NCBI GenBank assembly: GCA_019787685.1
Contig: JAHNUO010000014.1
Location: 62,001 to 126,000, forward strand
Direction of reading: 5' to 3'
Length of the DNA stretch: 64,000 bases
From: Chiua virens
Lineage: Eukaryota > Basidiomycota > Agaricomycetes > Boletales > Boletaceae
Below are positions 22,819 to 33,999 of the stretch, piece after piece; the stretch's first letter is position 1, and every line of letters starts with the position of its first letter. A program made the translations under genes and the position numbers. The notes beneath the pieces are model-generated. The model was not told the DNA's origin. It did not search any database and saw nothing but the letters and a program-made list of their open reading frames with translations.

Positions 22819-23218
22819 TGTCATATACCGCTCCATTCTCCGTTCCTCCGGATATAACTCCAGTTCTCTTAGACGATAACTCTGGGTCAATCACCCTCAG
22901 GATGCAACTCTGTGATCCCGGACCTCTGTTACATATATATGTTTCCTCTTTTATTTTTTAGTACATAACCTGTGTCTCACTTACAAGCACAGCTCTGGCT
23001 TTCTCAGTACCCGACTTACCTCCGGCTATGTAGTTTCCCAATCTTCTGTCTTACTCAGTTCTTACCAACTCCGTTACTAATCTCCATTTCACTCCGAGTA
23101 TATAAACTGTAGTACCCTGACTGTGTACCCTTAGTCTGAATATTAGTTTATTTGTACAACTCACTCCGAACACTCCATAAGACCTTGACGGTCTTTACTC
23201 CACTCAACTCCACTTTAT
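22819..23218 (+). repeat. Gypsy LTR 3, 3'-truncated
   Basis: Matches LTR1 up to CACTTTAT and then stops; the last 80 or so bases, including the GACTGTGACA end, are missing. TTGGATCAGCC follows. The missing piece was not found elsewhere in the window. Confidence 0.8.
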
Positions 23219-24190
23219 TGGATCAGCCATTCAAACTAGTCGATTGTTTGCATACCTCTAACCTAGGATTCACCTTGGCATTTTTGATCGACCAACGTGT
23301 ATACACATCATCTTTTCCTATAAATGTACCACTGGAACTCTCCTCTGAAAGCTCTATGATATCTGCAGGTGCTGTCATGCTTTTAGTTCAATTTCATCAA
23401 AATTGGATGACATTTGTCTAGACAACTTACACATGATTTGCTCTGGAGCAATGATGTCTAGATGATCCAATAGCACAAGCTCCATCCTTCCCACATTTGC
23501 AGCGATGCTTGAGTGACAATCAGATTGTGAACATCATTTCCATCATACATGGACTTTACATCTGATGGAAATCCATGCTTTCTGTGACCATGGTCAGTCA
23601 CAATAATTTTATGAATGAAATCACAATGCACATACATAGATATTCTTGATTCATTGAACTCTTATTTCTTGTATCACACCATACCACATGACTCTATTCT
23701 CACCCCTTATGACGATACTGATCACAAAATCTCATTAGTAAAATGTCTTAGCATGGGTAATAGGTTCATCACCTGTCACTATTATAGAATGTGTGTGTCA
23801 TATGCTCTGGGATCTTTGTTGTTCCTGCGAGCACTGCATCATCTGCATTCATGAGGTTGATTACTGTGTCAACTTAGTCAGTTTCACTGAGCCATTGTAT
23901 GAAGGACAACTGACTCACTTCGTAGATTTGTGGAGAGTGGGAGACTACAGGAAGGTGGCATGGGATGGAATAGATGGTGACATGGTAGATGGTGAAGTGA
24001 AGTAGGGTTGTGAAAAAAAGCACTTTGTAGGGCGATTGCTTAATCTAGGTTTGAGCATTCAAATGTTGATATACATTCACGTAACAGCGGCTATCCTAAC
24101 TTAAGCGATGATGGCTTTGATATTACGTCTTAAGGATATAGGCAAGCCACATTGCAGTTTAGATGCTTAACACACCTACTTTCAACCACC
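23219..24190. other. Unassigned stretch before the giant-protein gene
   Basis: About 970 bp without a recognised gene. The minus strand shows short interrupted pieces such as RMELVLLDHLDIIAPEQIM, possibly a decayed exon. No LTR end or repeat boundary is visible. Confidence 0.35.
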
Positions 24191-25469
24191 ATGGCCCCTC
24201 AGACACGCTCTCAGACACAACAACTTCAAGCCAAATTGGCTCCAAATCAAACTGTTGAAGTCAAGCCTTCACAGATTAGACAGAATTCAGGATCTTCCTC
24301 TTCCTCTTCCTCTTCTTCCTCTTCCTCTTCCTCCTCCTCCTCCTCCTCCTCCTCCTTCTCCTCCTCCTCCTCCTCACTATCTTCCTCCTATCATCTGTTT
24401 CTGAATAATATAGCTACTCAGAAGAGGACAGGCAGTCCAAATCATCAAGACTCGTCAGATTCCCCTGTCGACTATAATGAACTAGAGTTCATATATAAAA
24501 AATGCCAGGAAATAGTGACGGACGATGGTGAATCACACGATGTTCATTTGGATGAAGAAGGGCTCAATGAAGAGGTACTAGAATCATTCTATCAGAGATG
24601 CGAGGCTATGATGGAACATCTTGACCTCGATCAAAATGATACCACCAGTGATGAGATGAACAGCGAGTTTAGAGAGAACCATTCCGATCTCAGTTCTCCT
24701 GTTGTCCCATCTTCTCCCAACATGAACAACAACCAGAACTCTGATGGACCAGCATTGGACCATATCATCAGTATGTGTTTCATCTCCATCACTCTGACCC
24801 ATTCATAAAGTCATACATCCAGTGTGTTCCATGGCTAGGCCATCCATGTGGGTCACTGCCTATCAGAATCTACATACATTGCAGCATGAAACCTGGATTG
24901 ATGCCAGTGTGCTCAACTTCTTTCTTCTATGCAAGTGGTATGCTGTTTGGGGACAAACACATGTCCGTTATGTCGATGTGTTCTCTGTGATGCCTTCCGT
25001 CAGCTCCTCTGGTATTCTGGCATTGCCTGATGAACACGAGATAGAATTGTTTCAACAGCGCCATCTGTTCCAAACACTTCAAAGTGACTCCTCAATTCCA
25101 ATAGCATTTGTCGTCCATTGCTCACACCATTTCTTCCTTGTCATTTTCAATTATGAGACAAACATGGCCTTCATTCTAGGAAGACGCATTTCTGGTGTCT
25201 CCAAGGCCCCTGATCACCATTACGACATACAGCATGATGATTGGAACATATGGAATGGACCTCAATACTGGAGGCACATCGCTGCTCTTCACCAATTCGA
25301 TGCTGTAGAGCCGGATCAGGTCAACATACAAGTGTGCAACTGGATTCAAAACGGTCATGACTGTGGACCTATCGCATCCTTCATCATGGAGTCCTTCATG
25401 AACACTGGTCTATATGATACAAACAACACTCTTCACATCCCCCCCATTCCTTGTGGTCATCAGCTCTGA
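24191..25469 (+). pseudogene. Giant basidiomycete protein, N-terminal part with Ulp1-like (C48) protease domain
   Basis: ATG 24191 in a good context (CCACCATGG) begins MAPQTRSQTQQLQ. Exons 24191-24770 and 24823-25469 (51-nt intron, GTATGT donor) give 408 residues. Residues 36-70 are a serine run from a TCC/TCT microsatellite. The C-terminal half is a Ulp1/SENP-like cysteine-protease fold: TWIDASVLNFFLLCKWYAVW, His block VVHCSHHFFLVIFNYE, and Cys block WIQNGHDCGPIASFIME. The usual catalytic Asp after the His strand reads FILGRR, so Asp appears missing, as I recall for related fungal transposon proteins. TGA 25467-25469 ends this frame, but the same frame continues at once (LRMLATVKDGCRRSWDDYRY), so the stop is probably a mutated CGA and the gene runs on to 29232. 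Confidence 0.65.
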
Positions 25470-28400
25470 CTTCGAATGCTTGCAACTGTGAAAGATGGTT
25501 GCAGAAGAAGCTGGGATGACTATCGCTACCTCTCCTCTTCCAATCTTCCTCCTCATGATATCTGGTCTCAGTGGGATGACACACCCATCATCAGTGAGGA
25601 TGCTATTTTGGGGGTCCAGCAGGAAGCATCTGGAGAGCAGCATTCACACATTGTACAGGGGCTCAATATCATCGCTGCAAAATGCCTTCTCTGTCGACAG
25701 AGCCAGTTTGAAGACCGTTCTGGATCCAATGAACAGGCCGACGAAGAAGAAGAAAGAGAGAAAACCACCATCTTAAATCATACCAAAGGACAACGTCTTA
25801 GAAATCTACTTCGGTGATATCCATATGTGAGTAAGGCTAGGTCTAGGTATGCTCTTTCCCCCAGGGCCATCCATGGGAGGGCAGAACCAGCTATGAAGAA
25901 TGTGCCAGAAATGGACATAGAGGACACACTGGAAGTGATGCGGCAACGCAAGCACGTAAAGGACTGGACTGCAGCCTACATGTTCAGGTTCTCTTGTCCT
26001 ACTCCTGCAGTGCATCTTCCTGCATATCAACATCGCCAGTGGAGATCATTTGACAGGTCATACGATGATTATGATGGGGGACCAGTCTTGGAAACCCTTC
26101 AACAAAGTAGAAACCCTTATGAAATCGTCGAAGAACCATATTATTGTCCTGGACTGTGGACTTCATTCGGAGACTATGGCTATCGATTGCTAAGTTCTTT
26201 CAGTCAAATGTTCTACTTGGACCCACCCATCAAGCTCATGGACCATACACTACCCATTGGTGTCACGGAGAAATATGAGCCAGGTTGCCAGGTCGATGAT
26301 CATGTCACAGGTAAGCATGAGTATCCTTGAAAATAAAATAAATATAAAAATATCCTCTTTCAGGAGACTACTCATTGTATCGTAAACCTGAAGCTTCTCA
26401 TGGTCAGGTACAGGTTGACGATGTGGTCATTCTCAGTGCTGCTCAAATGAATGAGATGAGCGCCAACATCTCTGAAGACCTGATCACTACATTTCTTTGT
26501 GGACAACATGAGGATGGACAACATATCTGTCTAGACTTGGAATTGGACAGAATCAACATCACTTTTGAAGACCTCAAGGTGACTGTGGATGTGGACAGTC
26601 TTATCTGGGTGACTCGTTTCCCTTGTTTCAACACTCCCTTGGCAATCTACCTAGGTCCCATCATAGAAGAGAAACCTCCCATGCACAAGAACAACCATGT
26701 GTATGTGGACATTCTAGTTCTACAATCACAGGAGGATGTCGATGCCATCGGGAGCCATAAGGAGTGGTTGACCATGTCATTTCCATTGTGTGGGGTTCCA
26801 CACACCACCTTTGGTATGCTGGGCAGTGCTGCTAGTGTCATGAATGTGTACATCTGCTTCCCAAGAATGATTCACAGGGATGAGATGACACACCGACGTG
26901 CAAACCGCATACCAAAGGAGATCCTCGACTACTTCTGGAAGAACATTTTGCTTCCAGCCATATCCGAACATGTTGATGAAACCAATGCTCCATATATGTC
27001 ACTCACCCTGGATGAGGTGCAATTCAAGTCTCGCAAAGGAAAGAGCAAGAAGGCAGATCAGCCCAAGGCAGTTCCATTCACCATGACCCTATTGGAGAAG
27101 GTCCAGACCACCATGGAAGAAATCATACTAAACGATCCAGACCACTACTCCAATTATGGATCTTTCTTCTTTGTCCTCGATTGCAAGGGAATTAAGTTGT
27201 GGGCCAAGACGTCCATCCTGCAGGACAACCTACCACCCATAGAAGTCTTGCAGAAGAGTATTCCAGCCTTGGACTGGCCATACATGGTCGACCGAAACAA
27301 TGGAGAGCTTCTTGTCGACTTGGGTATCAGCATCAATCCTACTACCGATCACAAGGTTGTAGGACTGTGGAGACTAGATGCCCTAGAAGCCTCCTTTGGT
27401 GCAGGTGGGTTCCTACGAGGTAACATCCATCACACCTGCACTCTCGGAAGATATGGTGTGCTTCAGGCTGAAATGGCACACGACAGACCCACATCTCCTT
27501 CAGGAGTGCCTACAATCTGTGCTATGAGGCCATACGTCCAAATGACAACCTACCAACATTCATCATGGACAAAGACGCCTATGCACTGAATGATGACTTT
27601 ATGCAGGAATGCATGCAGGCCATATGTATGTATTCTGGACCAGCCAAGAACAGATCTTATGGAGTCAGAGATGAATATCAAATCAGTGGAATGGCCATGG
27701 AAATGGTCATGTCAGGGTTGTTCGACAAGGTGGGCCATGGTGTCAGTTTTGTCAGATCATTTCCCTCATCATTCGTTTCACAGGTGGATGAATTCATCAA
27801 ATCTGATGCTATACTCTGGATATCTTCCGAAATTTGGTTCGAATTCCTTTCCAGACGCATCAGGGCACTTCAGTTGGCTCAGATCATCATCAAGGACTTG
27901 GAACCTCCAAACTTGGGAATATTGACCGGGATCTTCTGTCATTTGATATGCTGCACATCCAGCACTCCCATCATTTTGGACTATCATGTTCGGGAATCCA
28001 TGGCTCTCCTTCAATTCTCTAGGGTCTCTGGGCGATTCGGCATGTTCTTCTTGCTCGACCTTGATGTCAAGAAGTTGCCTGCACTTCCAACAGTCCAACA
28101 GCATGATGATGCTGAGGTATTGAAGCTCATGAATGCGAAGCAGAAGAGGAAGGGTCGACCTATATGGTCTACAATACATGATGATGAAGAATCTGAGCAA
28201 TTTCCCATCGGAAGCAAGCCTACCTGGAATTTGCTACAGAAGACCATTCAAGATCAGCCCTGGTTGATCATGCATGCTTGGATGTGGACCAGTGACTTGT
28301 CATATCTGGAACCTGTGGTTGGCAAGCTATTTGTCCAGTTCACGTGTCAGATTTGGATCCAGTTAAAGGAGACTTGGTTGATAGCTCCACAGAATAGGCC

Positions 28401-28548
28401 AGAGCCAACCTCCTTGGAGGATGCCATTCAAAGCTGGTCGTTGAATGAAGTATTCAGGACGATTCGTGCATGTTCATTCATAGCGACCAATGCTGACATA
28501 CCGGGAAGTGCAGGAGCAGGTCACCACCAGCCTAGCTTCATGGAGTGA
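25470..28548 (+). pseudogene. Giant basidiomycete protein, central part (function unknown)
   Basis: Continues the Ulp1-like frame as 25476-25817, shifts frame, and goes on through 25827-26330, an intron (GTAAGC donor near 26311, acceptor TTTCAG 26364), 26375-27589 and, after a frameshift near 27485, 27565-28548. Notable blocks: FPRMIHRDEMTHRRANRIPK, NDPDHYSNYGSFFFVLDCKG, IPALDWPYMVDRNNGELLVD with LGI, VVGLWRLDALEASFGAGGF, SAYNLCYEAIRPNDNL, AILWISSEIWFEFLSRRIRA, EPPNLGILTGIFCHLI and QPWLIMHAWMWTSDLSYLEP. I recall this block order from a large, uncharacterised family expanded in Agaricomycetes near transposons, but know no domain name or activity. TGA 28546-28548 again interrupts an otherwise continuing frame. 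Confidence 0.55.
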
Positions 28549-29232
28549 ATGCATGTCTTTTTCCCTGCTTTTGATCCAGATTCTGAGCCTACCAGCTGCT
28601 CTCCCTGGAGTATATTTTGGACGAAACCATGCTATATCTGGGAATACCATTGACTCATGAAGGACCGCTCTGTGGCTGAGGAGTTTGAGATTACAGATCG
28701 CTTGGGGAAAATATTTTCTTTGCTTCAAACATTGCCAGATGCTTCGAAATGTAGCTCAAAGACACCTGGAAGGACATGGAGATGCAAAGAAGGGAAGATT
28801 GTAATGGTGACCAATTCAAAGTTCTACAAGATCAAAGGTATTTCAAAAGGGAAGACTCAAAAACCCTGGCAAAAGGTCACTTGCATTTTAAAGCCACGAA
28901 ACAAGCTTCAAATGGACATTATGGAACATATGGGTTATGACAAGCTTCTAGCTAACAAGCAATTGATTGCAGAGAGGCGCAGAATGAGACAGGGGAGGGA
29001 TAGAAAGTCTGCAAAACAAAAGAATACTCGGAAACCTCCTCCTACTAGACAACAGAAGCATCAGGATAAAAAGGAGGAGGGGGAGGGGGAGGGGGAGGAT
29101 GATGAGGGGGAGGAGGGAAATGATGATGAGGGAGAGGAGGAGGAGAGTGATGAGGGGGAGGGGGAGCATGATGAGGACAAAGATAAGGATGAAGATGAAG
29201 ATTTTGCAGATGAAGAGGACAATACCGAGTGA
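28549..29232 (+). pseudogene. Giant basidiomycete protein, C-terminal part with acidic tail
   Basis: In the same frame as the central part: MHVFFPAFDPDSEPTSCSPW then ending CYIWEYH, TGA at 28651-28653, then LMKDRSVAEEFEITDRLGK and FSLLQTLPDASKCSSK to 29232. It carries a basic segment (ERRRMRQGRDRKSAKQKNTR) and an acidic tail of Glu/Asp/Gly runs (29074-29230), from a GGGGAG/GATGAG-rich microsatellite. The basic-acidic pair resembles chromatin-binding tails, but that is only composition. Three TGA codons over the whole gene, at 25467, 28546 and 28651, sit at otherwise coherent positions. Confidence 0.55.
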
Positions 29233-29289
29233 ACTACTGTACTCATCTCAAATACATTATGATTTCAGGATGGATGCAAGATATGGTCC

Positions 29290-31575
29290 CTGCACCCCAT
29301 GTATATAATTCCCATAGACCATGATACAATACTCAAAGTGATCCCTATAAATTATTTGAATGATGTACCTTACTTTCCTCCCTCCCCCCCTTCACTGGTC
29401 TCAAATAAATCAGAAAGGTCCATTAAGAGTGAAAGCAATGTTCCTCACATGTATATAACACTCACAGACCATGATACAATATGTAGAATTGTATCAAAAA
29501 AATATTTGAGCGATGCACCTTACCCTCCTCCCTCCTCCCCTCTACCAGTCTCAAATAAATCGGAAAGGTCTATTAAGTGTAAACACAATGTTCCCCACAT
29601 GTGTATAACACCAATAGACCATGATACAATACATAGAATTGCACCAAAAAAATATTTGAGAGATGCACCTTACCCTCTCCCCTCTCCCCCTCTACTGGTC
29701 TCAAATAAATCAGGACGGTCCACTATGAGTGCAAACAATGTTTCCCACATATATATAACACATATAGACCGTGATACAATATATAGAATTGCACCAAAAA
29801 AATATTTGAGAGATGCACCTTACCCTCCCCTCTTCCTCCTCTACTGGTCTCAAATAAATCAGAAAGGTCTATTAAGTGTAAACACAATGTTCCCCACATG
29901 CATATAACACCTATAGACCATGATACAATACATAGAATTGCACCAAAAAAATATTTGAGAGATACACCTTACCCTCCCCCCTCCCCCCTCTACTGGTCTC
30001 AAATAAATCAGGACGGTCCATTATGAGTGCAAACAATGTTTCCCACATATATATAACACCTATAGACTATGATACAATATATAGAATTGCACCAAAAAAA
30101 TATTTGAGAGATGCACCTTACCCTCCCCCCTCCCCCCCTCTACTGGTCTCAAATAAATCAGTAAGGTCCATTATGAGTGCACATGATGTTCCCCACATGT
30201 ATATAACACCTATAGACCATGATACAATACATAGAATTGCACCAAAAAAATATTTGAGAGATGCACCTGTAGCAGCACGCTCTGCTGTGTTGGCGAAACA
30301 TGGAAGGCGAGTGTGAGTGCGAAAGGGGAAGGTGACTGAGCCGGTAGATGGTTTGTTGAGTGTGCGAGAAAGAGTGAATGCGTCCGTGCGTAGAGAGAGT
30401 CGGAGAATGTGCGGAATCGGGAGACTCGGAAGGCGTGCAGAACGTCAGAATACTTCGGATTGAGCTGAAACAATCGGGATTGGACTCTTAGACTGATTAT
30501 TATCGATATTTGAGACGAACGTACAAGGAGGCTTATATACGAAAGTGAAAAGGCTATGAAGTGTGTGGTAAACAGAGAGCTTAGAAACGACTGAATAGTG
30601 CTGAATAACGCTGACAAATAAAATGAAAAGGCAGTGGTCGCTCGGACCAGATCTGTAGCCGGATGCATAGCAATCCTTACACACCTTACCCTCCCCCCTT
30701 CCCCCTCTACTGGTCTCAAATAAATCAGGACGGTCCATTATGAGTGCAAATAATGTTCCCCACACATATATAACACCTATAGACCATGATACAATACATA
30801 GAATTGTACCAAAAAAATATTTGAGAGATGCACCTTACCCTCCCCCCTCCCCCCCTCTACTGGTCTCAAATAAATCAGGATGGTCCATTATGAGTGCAAA
30901 TAATGTTCCCCACATGTATATAACACCTATAGACCATGATACAATACATAGAATTGCACCAAAAAAATATTTGAGAGATGCATCTCACCCTTCCCCCTCC
31001 TCCCCTCTTACCTTGCTCAAAAATTATTCCGACCGCCGTTTTCTTAGAAAACATATTTGGGGCATCCTAACATATATATAAACAACCTCCAATCATTACT
31101 TCACCCAGATTTTGGTTTTCGAACTGTAATTACAATTACCCCAGGCTCTGTATGGTCCATTATGAGTGCAAACAATGTTTCCCACATATATATAACACCC
31201 ATAGACTATGATACAATATATAGAATTGCACCAAAAAAATATTTGAGAGATGCACCTTACCCTCCCCCTCCCCCCCTCTACTGGTCTCAAATAAATCAGT
31301 AAGGTCCATTATGAGTGCAAATAATGTTCCCCACATGTATATAACACCAATAGACCATGATACAATACATAGAATTGCACCAAAAAAATATTTGAGAGAT
31401 GCATCTCACCCTTTCCCCTCCTCCCCTCTTACCTTGCTCAAAACTTATTCTGACCAGCCGTTTTCTTAGAAAACTTATTTGGGGCATCCTGACATGTATA
31501 TAAACAATCTCCAATCATTACTTCACCCAGACTTTGGTTTTCAAATTGTAATTACAATTACCCCAGGCTCTGTAT
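29290..31575 (+). repeat. 150-bp satellite array with higher-order units
   Basis: About 11 units, each about 147-151 bp, with landmarks CCACATGTATATAACACC, CATGATACAATACATAGAAT, ACCAAAAAAATATTTGAGAG, ATGCACCTTACCCTCC, CTACTGGTCTCAAATAAATC and TCCATTATGAGTGCAAA. Twice (about 30990-31150 and 31404-31575) a unit runs into a distinct 165-bp segment (GGGGCATCCTAACATATATA, TTACAATTACCCCAGGCTCT), giving a higher-order period near 418 bp. A solo LTR interrupts the array at 30268-30681. It begins 60 bp after the stop of the giant-protein gene. Confidence 0.88.
30268..30681 (-). mobile_element. Solo LTR inserted in the satellite
   Basis: 414 bp inserted exactly within one satellite unit: the unit reads ...GATGCACC, then the insert TGTAGCAGCACGC...AATCCTTACA, then CACCTTACCC. 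CACC is duplicated (30264-30267, 30682-30685); CACCT can also be read as a 5-bp duplication. Ends are TGTA...TACA. A TATA box (GTATATAAGCCTCC, minus strand, near 30535) sets the orientation. No internal retroelement sequence remains. Confidence 0.75.
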
Positions 31576-32015
31576 GGTGATTCATGAATATTGTCTACTA
31601 CACATAGTGATGTTCAGTGATTTATAACTAGTTTACACCACTATTTTGTGATGTTTGGTAAGTTTGTTCTACATGATAAGGGTGATTCATGAATATTGTC
31701 CACTACACATAGTGATGTTCGGCAAGTTCGGTATACAAGCCAATGGTGATTCATAACTAGTTTACACTACTATTTTGCGATGTCCAGTAAGTTTGGTATA
31801 CATGATAAGGGTGATTCATGAATATTGTCCACTGCACATAGTGATGTTCGGCAAGTTCGGTATACTAACCAAGGGTGATTCAAAACTAGTTTATACAGCC
31901 ATTTTGTGATGTTTGGTAAGCTCAGTGTACATGACAAGGGTGAACCATGAGTATTGTCCACTATACATAGTGATGTTCAGAAAGTTTGATATACATGTCA
32001 AGGGATTCATCCTAG
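31576..32015 (+). repeat. 105-130-bp tandem repeat
   Basis: About four units with landmarks GTGATTCATGAATATTGTCC, ACACATAGTGATGTTC and AACTAGTTTACAC, starting near 31579, 31681, 31810 and 31938. It follows the 150-bp satellite without a gap. Confidence 0.7.
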
Positions 32016-32219
32016 TCATTGACAGGTGTGTTTTGAAAATGACTCACCAATGGCAGTGTTGATGCTGAGGTAGAGAGCATCTTCATCTGGTCAGTTGGAC
32101 AGGAAGATATGGTAATTCATCTTGCAATGTAGCTGTTGAGGCCCCTCTACTATTCCTGTCTTATATTCAAGTCCATGTTGGATCTGATTTGTTCAAATGG
32201 GTACAGTAGTCCACCCTAA

Positions 32220-32890
32220 CAATGCACAGTGTACAAAAAGTGTAGTCAAAAGTGTAGTAAAGTGTACGGAAAAAGTGTAGCAAAAAAGGTGCAGTGAAAG
32301 GTGTAGTCAAAGTGTAGTCAAAAGTATAGTAAAGTGTACGAAAAAGTGTAGTAAAAGATAACAAAAGTGTAGTCAAAAGTGTAGTCAAAGTGTATAAAAA
32401 GTGTAGTCAAAGGTGTAGTAAAGTGTACAAAAAAATTGTAGTAAAAGCGGTGCAGTGAAAGGTGTAGTCAAAGTGTAGTCAAAAGTATAGTAAAGTGTAC
32501 GAAAAAAGTGTAGTAAAAGGTAACAAAAGTGTAGTCAAAAGTGTAGGCAAAGTGTACAAAAAGTATAGTCAAAAGTGTAGTAAAGTGTACGAAAAAAGTG
32601 TAGTAAAAAGTAACAAAAGTGTAGTCAAAAGTGTAGTAAAGTGTACGAAAAAGTGTAGTAAAAAAGGTGCAGTGAAAAGTGTACGAAAAAAGTGTAGTAA
32701 AATATGTAGTGAAAGTGTATAAAAAGTGTAGTCAACAGTGTAGTAAAGTGTACGAAAAAAGTGTAGTAAAAGGTAACAAAAGTGTAGTCAAAAGTGTAGT
32801 CAAAGTGTATAAAAAGTGTAGTAAAAAGTGTAGTGAAAAAGTGCAGTGAAAAGTGTAGTAAAGCGTACAAACAATGTGTAGACAAAAAGG
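32220..32890 (+). repeat. Left array of AAAAGTGTAGT-type short repeats
   Basis: About 670 bp made almost wholly of 10-17-bp variants of GTGTAGTAAAGTGTACGAAA. The reverse-complement array stands at 44925-45435, so the pair forms inverted arrays around the 33-45 kb nest. Open frames here (lysine-rich or tyrosine-rich) are repeat artefacts. Confidence 0.85.
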
Positions 32891-32899
32891 TAGTTGTCT

Positions 32900-33012
32900 G
32901 AGGTTCGTAATTTGTAGTATTATGTTCGTAATAGTTCATACTATAGTTTGTAATGTGTTCGTAGTTACTACGAACATACTACGAACACATTACGAACATA
33001 CTACGAAAACAT
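32900..33012. repeat. TTCGTA-rich palindromic junction, copy 1
   Basis: GTTCGTAATGTGTTCGTAGT meets TACTACGAACATACTACGAA: a long imperfect fold-back centred on CGTAGTTACTACG (about 32950-32962). Copy 2 is at 33605-33716; a decayed, non-CG version is at 44808-44880. Confidence 0.7.
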
Positions 33013-33018
33013 TTTGAG

Positions 33019-33961
33019 AAACATGGTACATTCGTTTCACCGCCGGATGTTTCGACACTTGATTCCCATCATTTACAGGGTATTTACTAACTCTCCACAT
33101 CGCTAGATCGATGCGATTCACCCTTTACACCTTTGAACCGCCATAGCCCCCCTCATACCCCCTTGGACCAAGAAATGCGACATGGTACGTTCGTTTCACC
33201 GCCGGATGTTTCGACGCTTGATTCCCATCATTTACAGTGTATTTACTAACTCTCCCCATCGTTTGATCGACACGATTCACCCTCGACACCTTTGAACCGC
33301 CATAGCCCCCCTCATACCCCCTTGGGCCAAGAATGCGACACAGTACATTCATTTCACCGCCGGATGTTTCACCATTTGATTCCCAGTATCTACAGGGTAC
33401 TTACTCACTCTCCCTGCCGCTTGATCGATGCGATTCACCTCTCACACCTTCAAACACCATAGTGCCTCTCATACCCCCTCGGGCCTTCATGTATTGTAGC
33501 ATTAGTTTGTACAGATATCATAGAATTGAATATATATATATATTATTCCTTTGTGATTGTAAAGTACTGTACTACAGACAAATAGGACTGTGGACACTAG
33601 GAACATAGTATGTTCGTAATGGTTCGTAATGGTTCGTAATAGTTCGTAATAGTTCGTAATGTGTTCGTAGTTACTACGAACATACTACGAACACATTACG
33701 AACACACTACGAAAACATTGTGAGGCACATGGTACATTCGTTTCACCCCCGGATGTTTCGCCACTTGATTCCCATCATCTACAGGGTATTTACTAACTAT
33801 CCCCATCGCTTGATTGATGTGATTCACCATCGACGCCTTCAAACCATCATACCCCCCCCTCGTACCCCTTGGACCACAAAATGCGACATGGTACATTCGT
33901 TTCACCTCCAGATGTTTCGATGCTTGAGTCACATCATTTACAGGGTATTTACTAACTCTCC
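33019..33961 (+). repeat. 150-bp repeat array, left part (with junction copy 2)
   Basis: Units of about 150-155 bp with landmarks ACATGGTACATTCGTTTCAC, CGCCGGATGTTTCGACACTT, TTACAGGGTATTTACTAACT, GATCGATGCGATTCACCCTC and CCATAGCCCCCCTCATACCC. Units start near 33022, 33178 and 33333. An AT-rich tail and palindromic junction copy 2 (33605-33716) follow, then units at 33722 and 33885. The last unit is cut at 33961 by the KDZ element and resumes at 44452. Confidence 0.82.
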
Positions 33962-33999
33962 ACCAGTACCAGTTAAATTTATGTATCATTCCCTTGTAC

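Larger units (their letters stand above)
17844..23218 (+). mobile_element. Ty3/Gypsy tandem: LTR - gag internal - LTR - short internal - LTR
   Basis: Three direct LTR copies (17844-18297, 21522-21981, 22819-23218) begin TGTCATATACCGCTCC. The first two end GACTGTGACA, giving TG...CA ends with TGTCA/TGACA. After each of LTR1 and LTR2 the same leader (AGGGCGCACCACATACAG) follows, and before LTR2 and LTR3 the same purine tract (AAAAGGGGGATAC) occurs. So LTR2 serves as 3' LTR of unit 1 and 5' LTR of unit 2, the classic product of unequal recombination or tandem insertion. Unit 1 keeps gag but no protease, reverse transcriptase or integrase; unit 2 has only 837 bp. LTR3 lacks its last 80 or so bases. 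Confidence 0.88.

Noticed and set aside
24191..29232. TGA read as selenocysteine or programmed readthrough in the giant gene
   Set aside because: Frameshifts accompany the stops, and TGA also interrupts unrelated gag and integrase remnants, so mutation explains all of them more simply.
28948..29246. Leu/Ile- and Ser-rich minus-strand frames
   Set aside because: Reverse reading of the acidic-tail microsatellite.
32495..32939. Lys/Val-rich (plus) and Tyr/Phe/Thr-rich (minus) proteins
   Set aside because: Translation artefacts of the AAAAGTGTAGT array; the same holds for 44829-45538.
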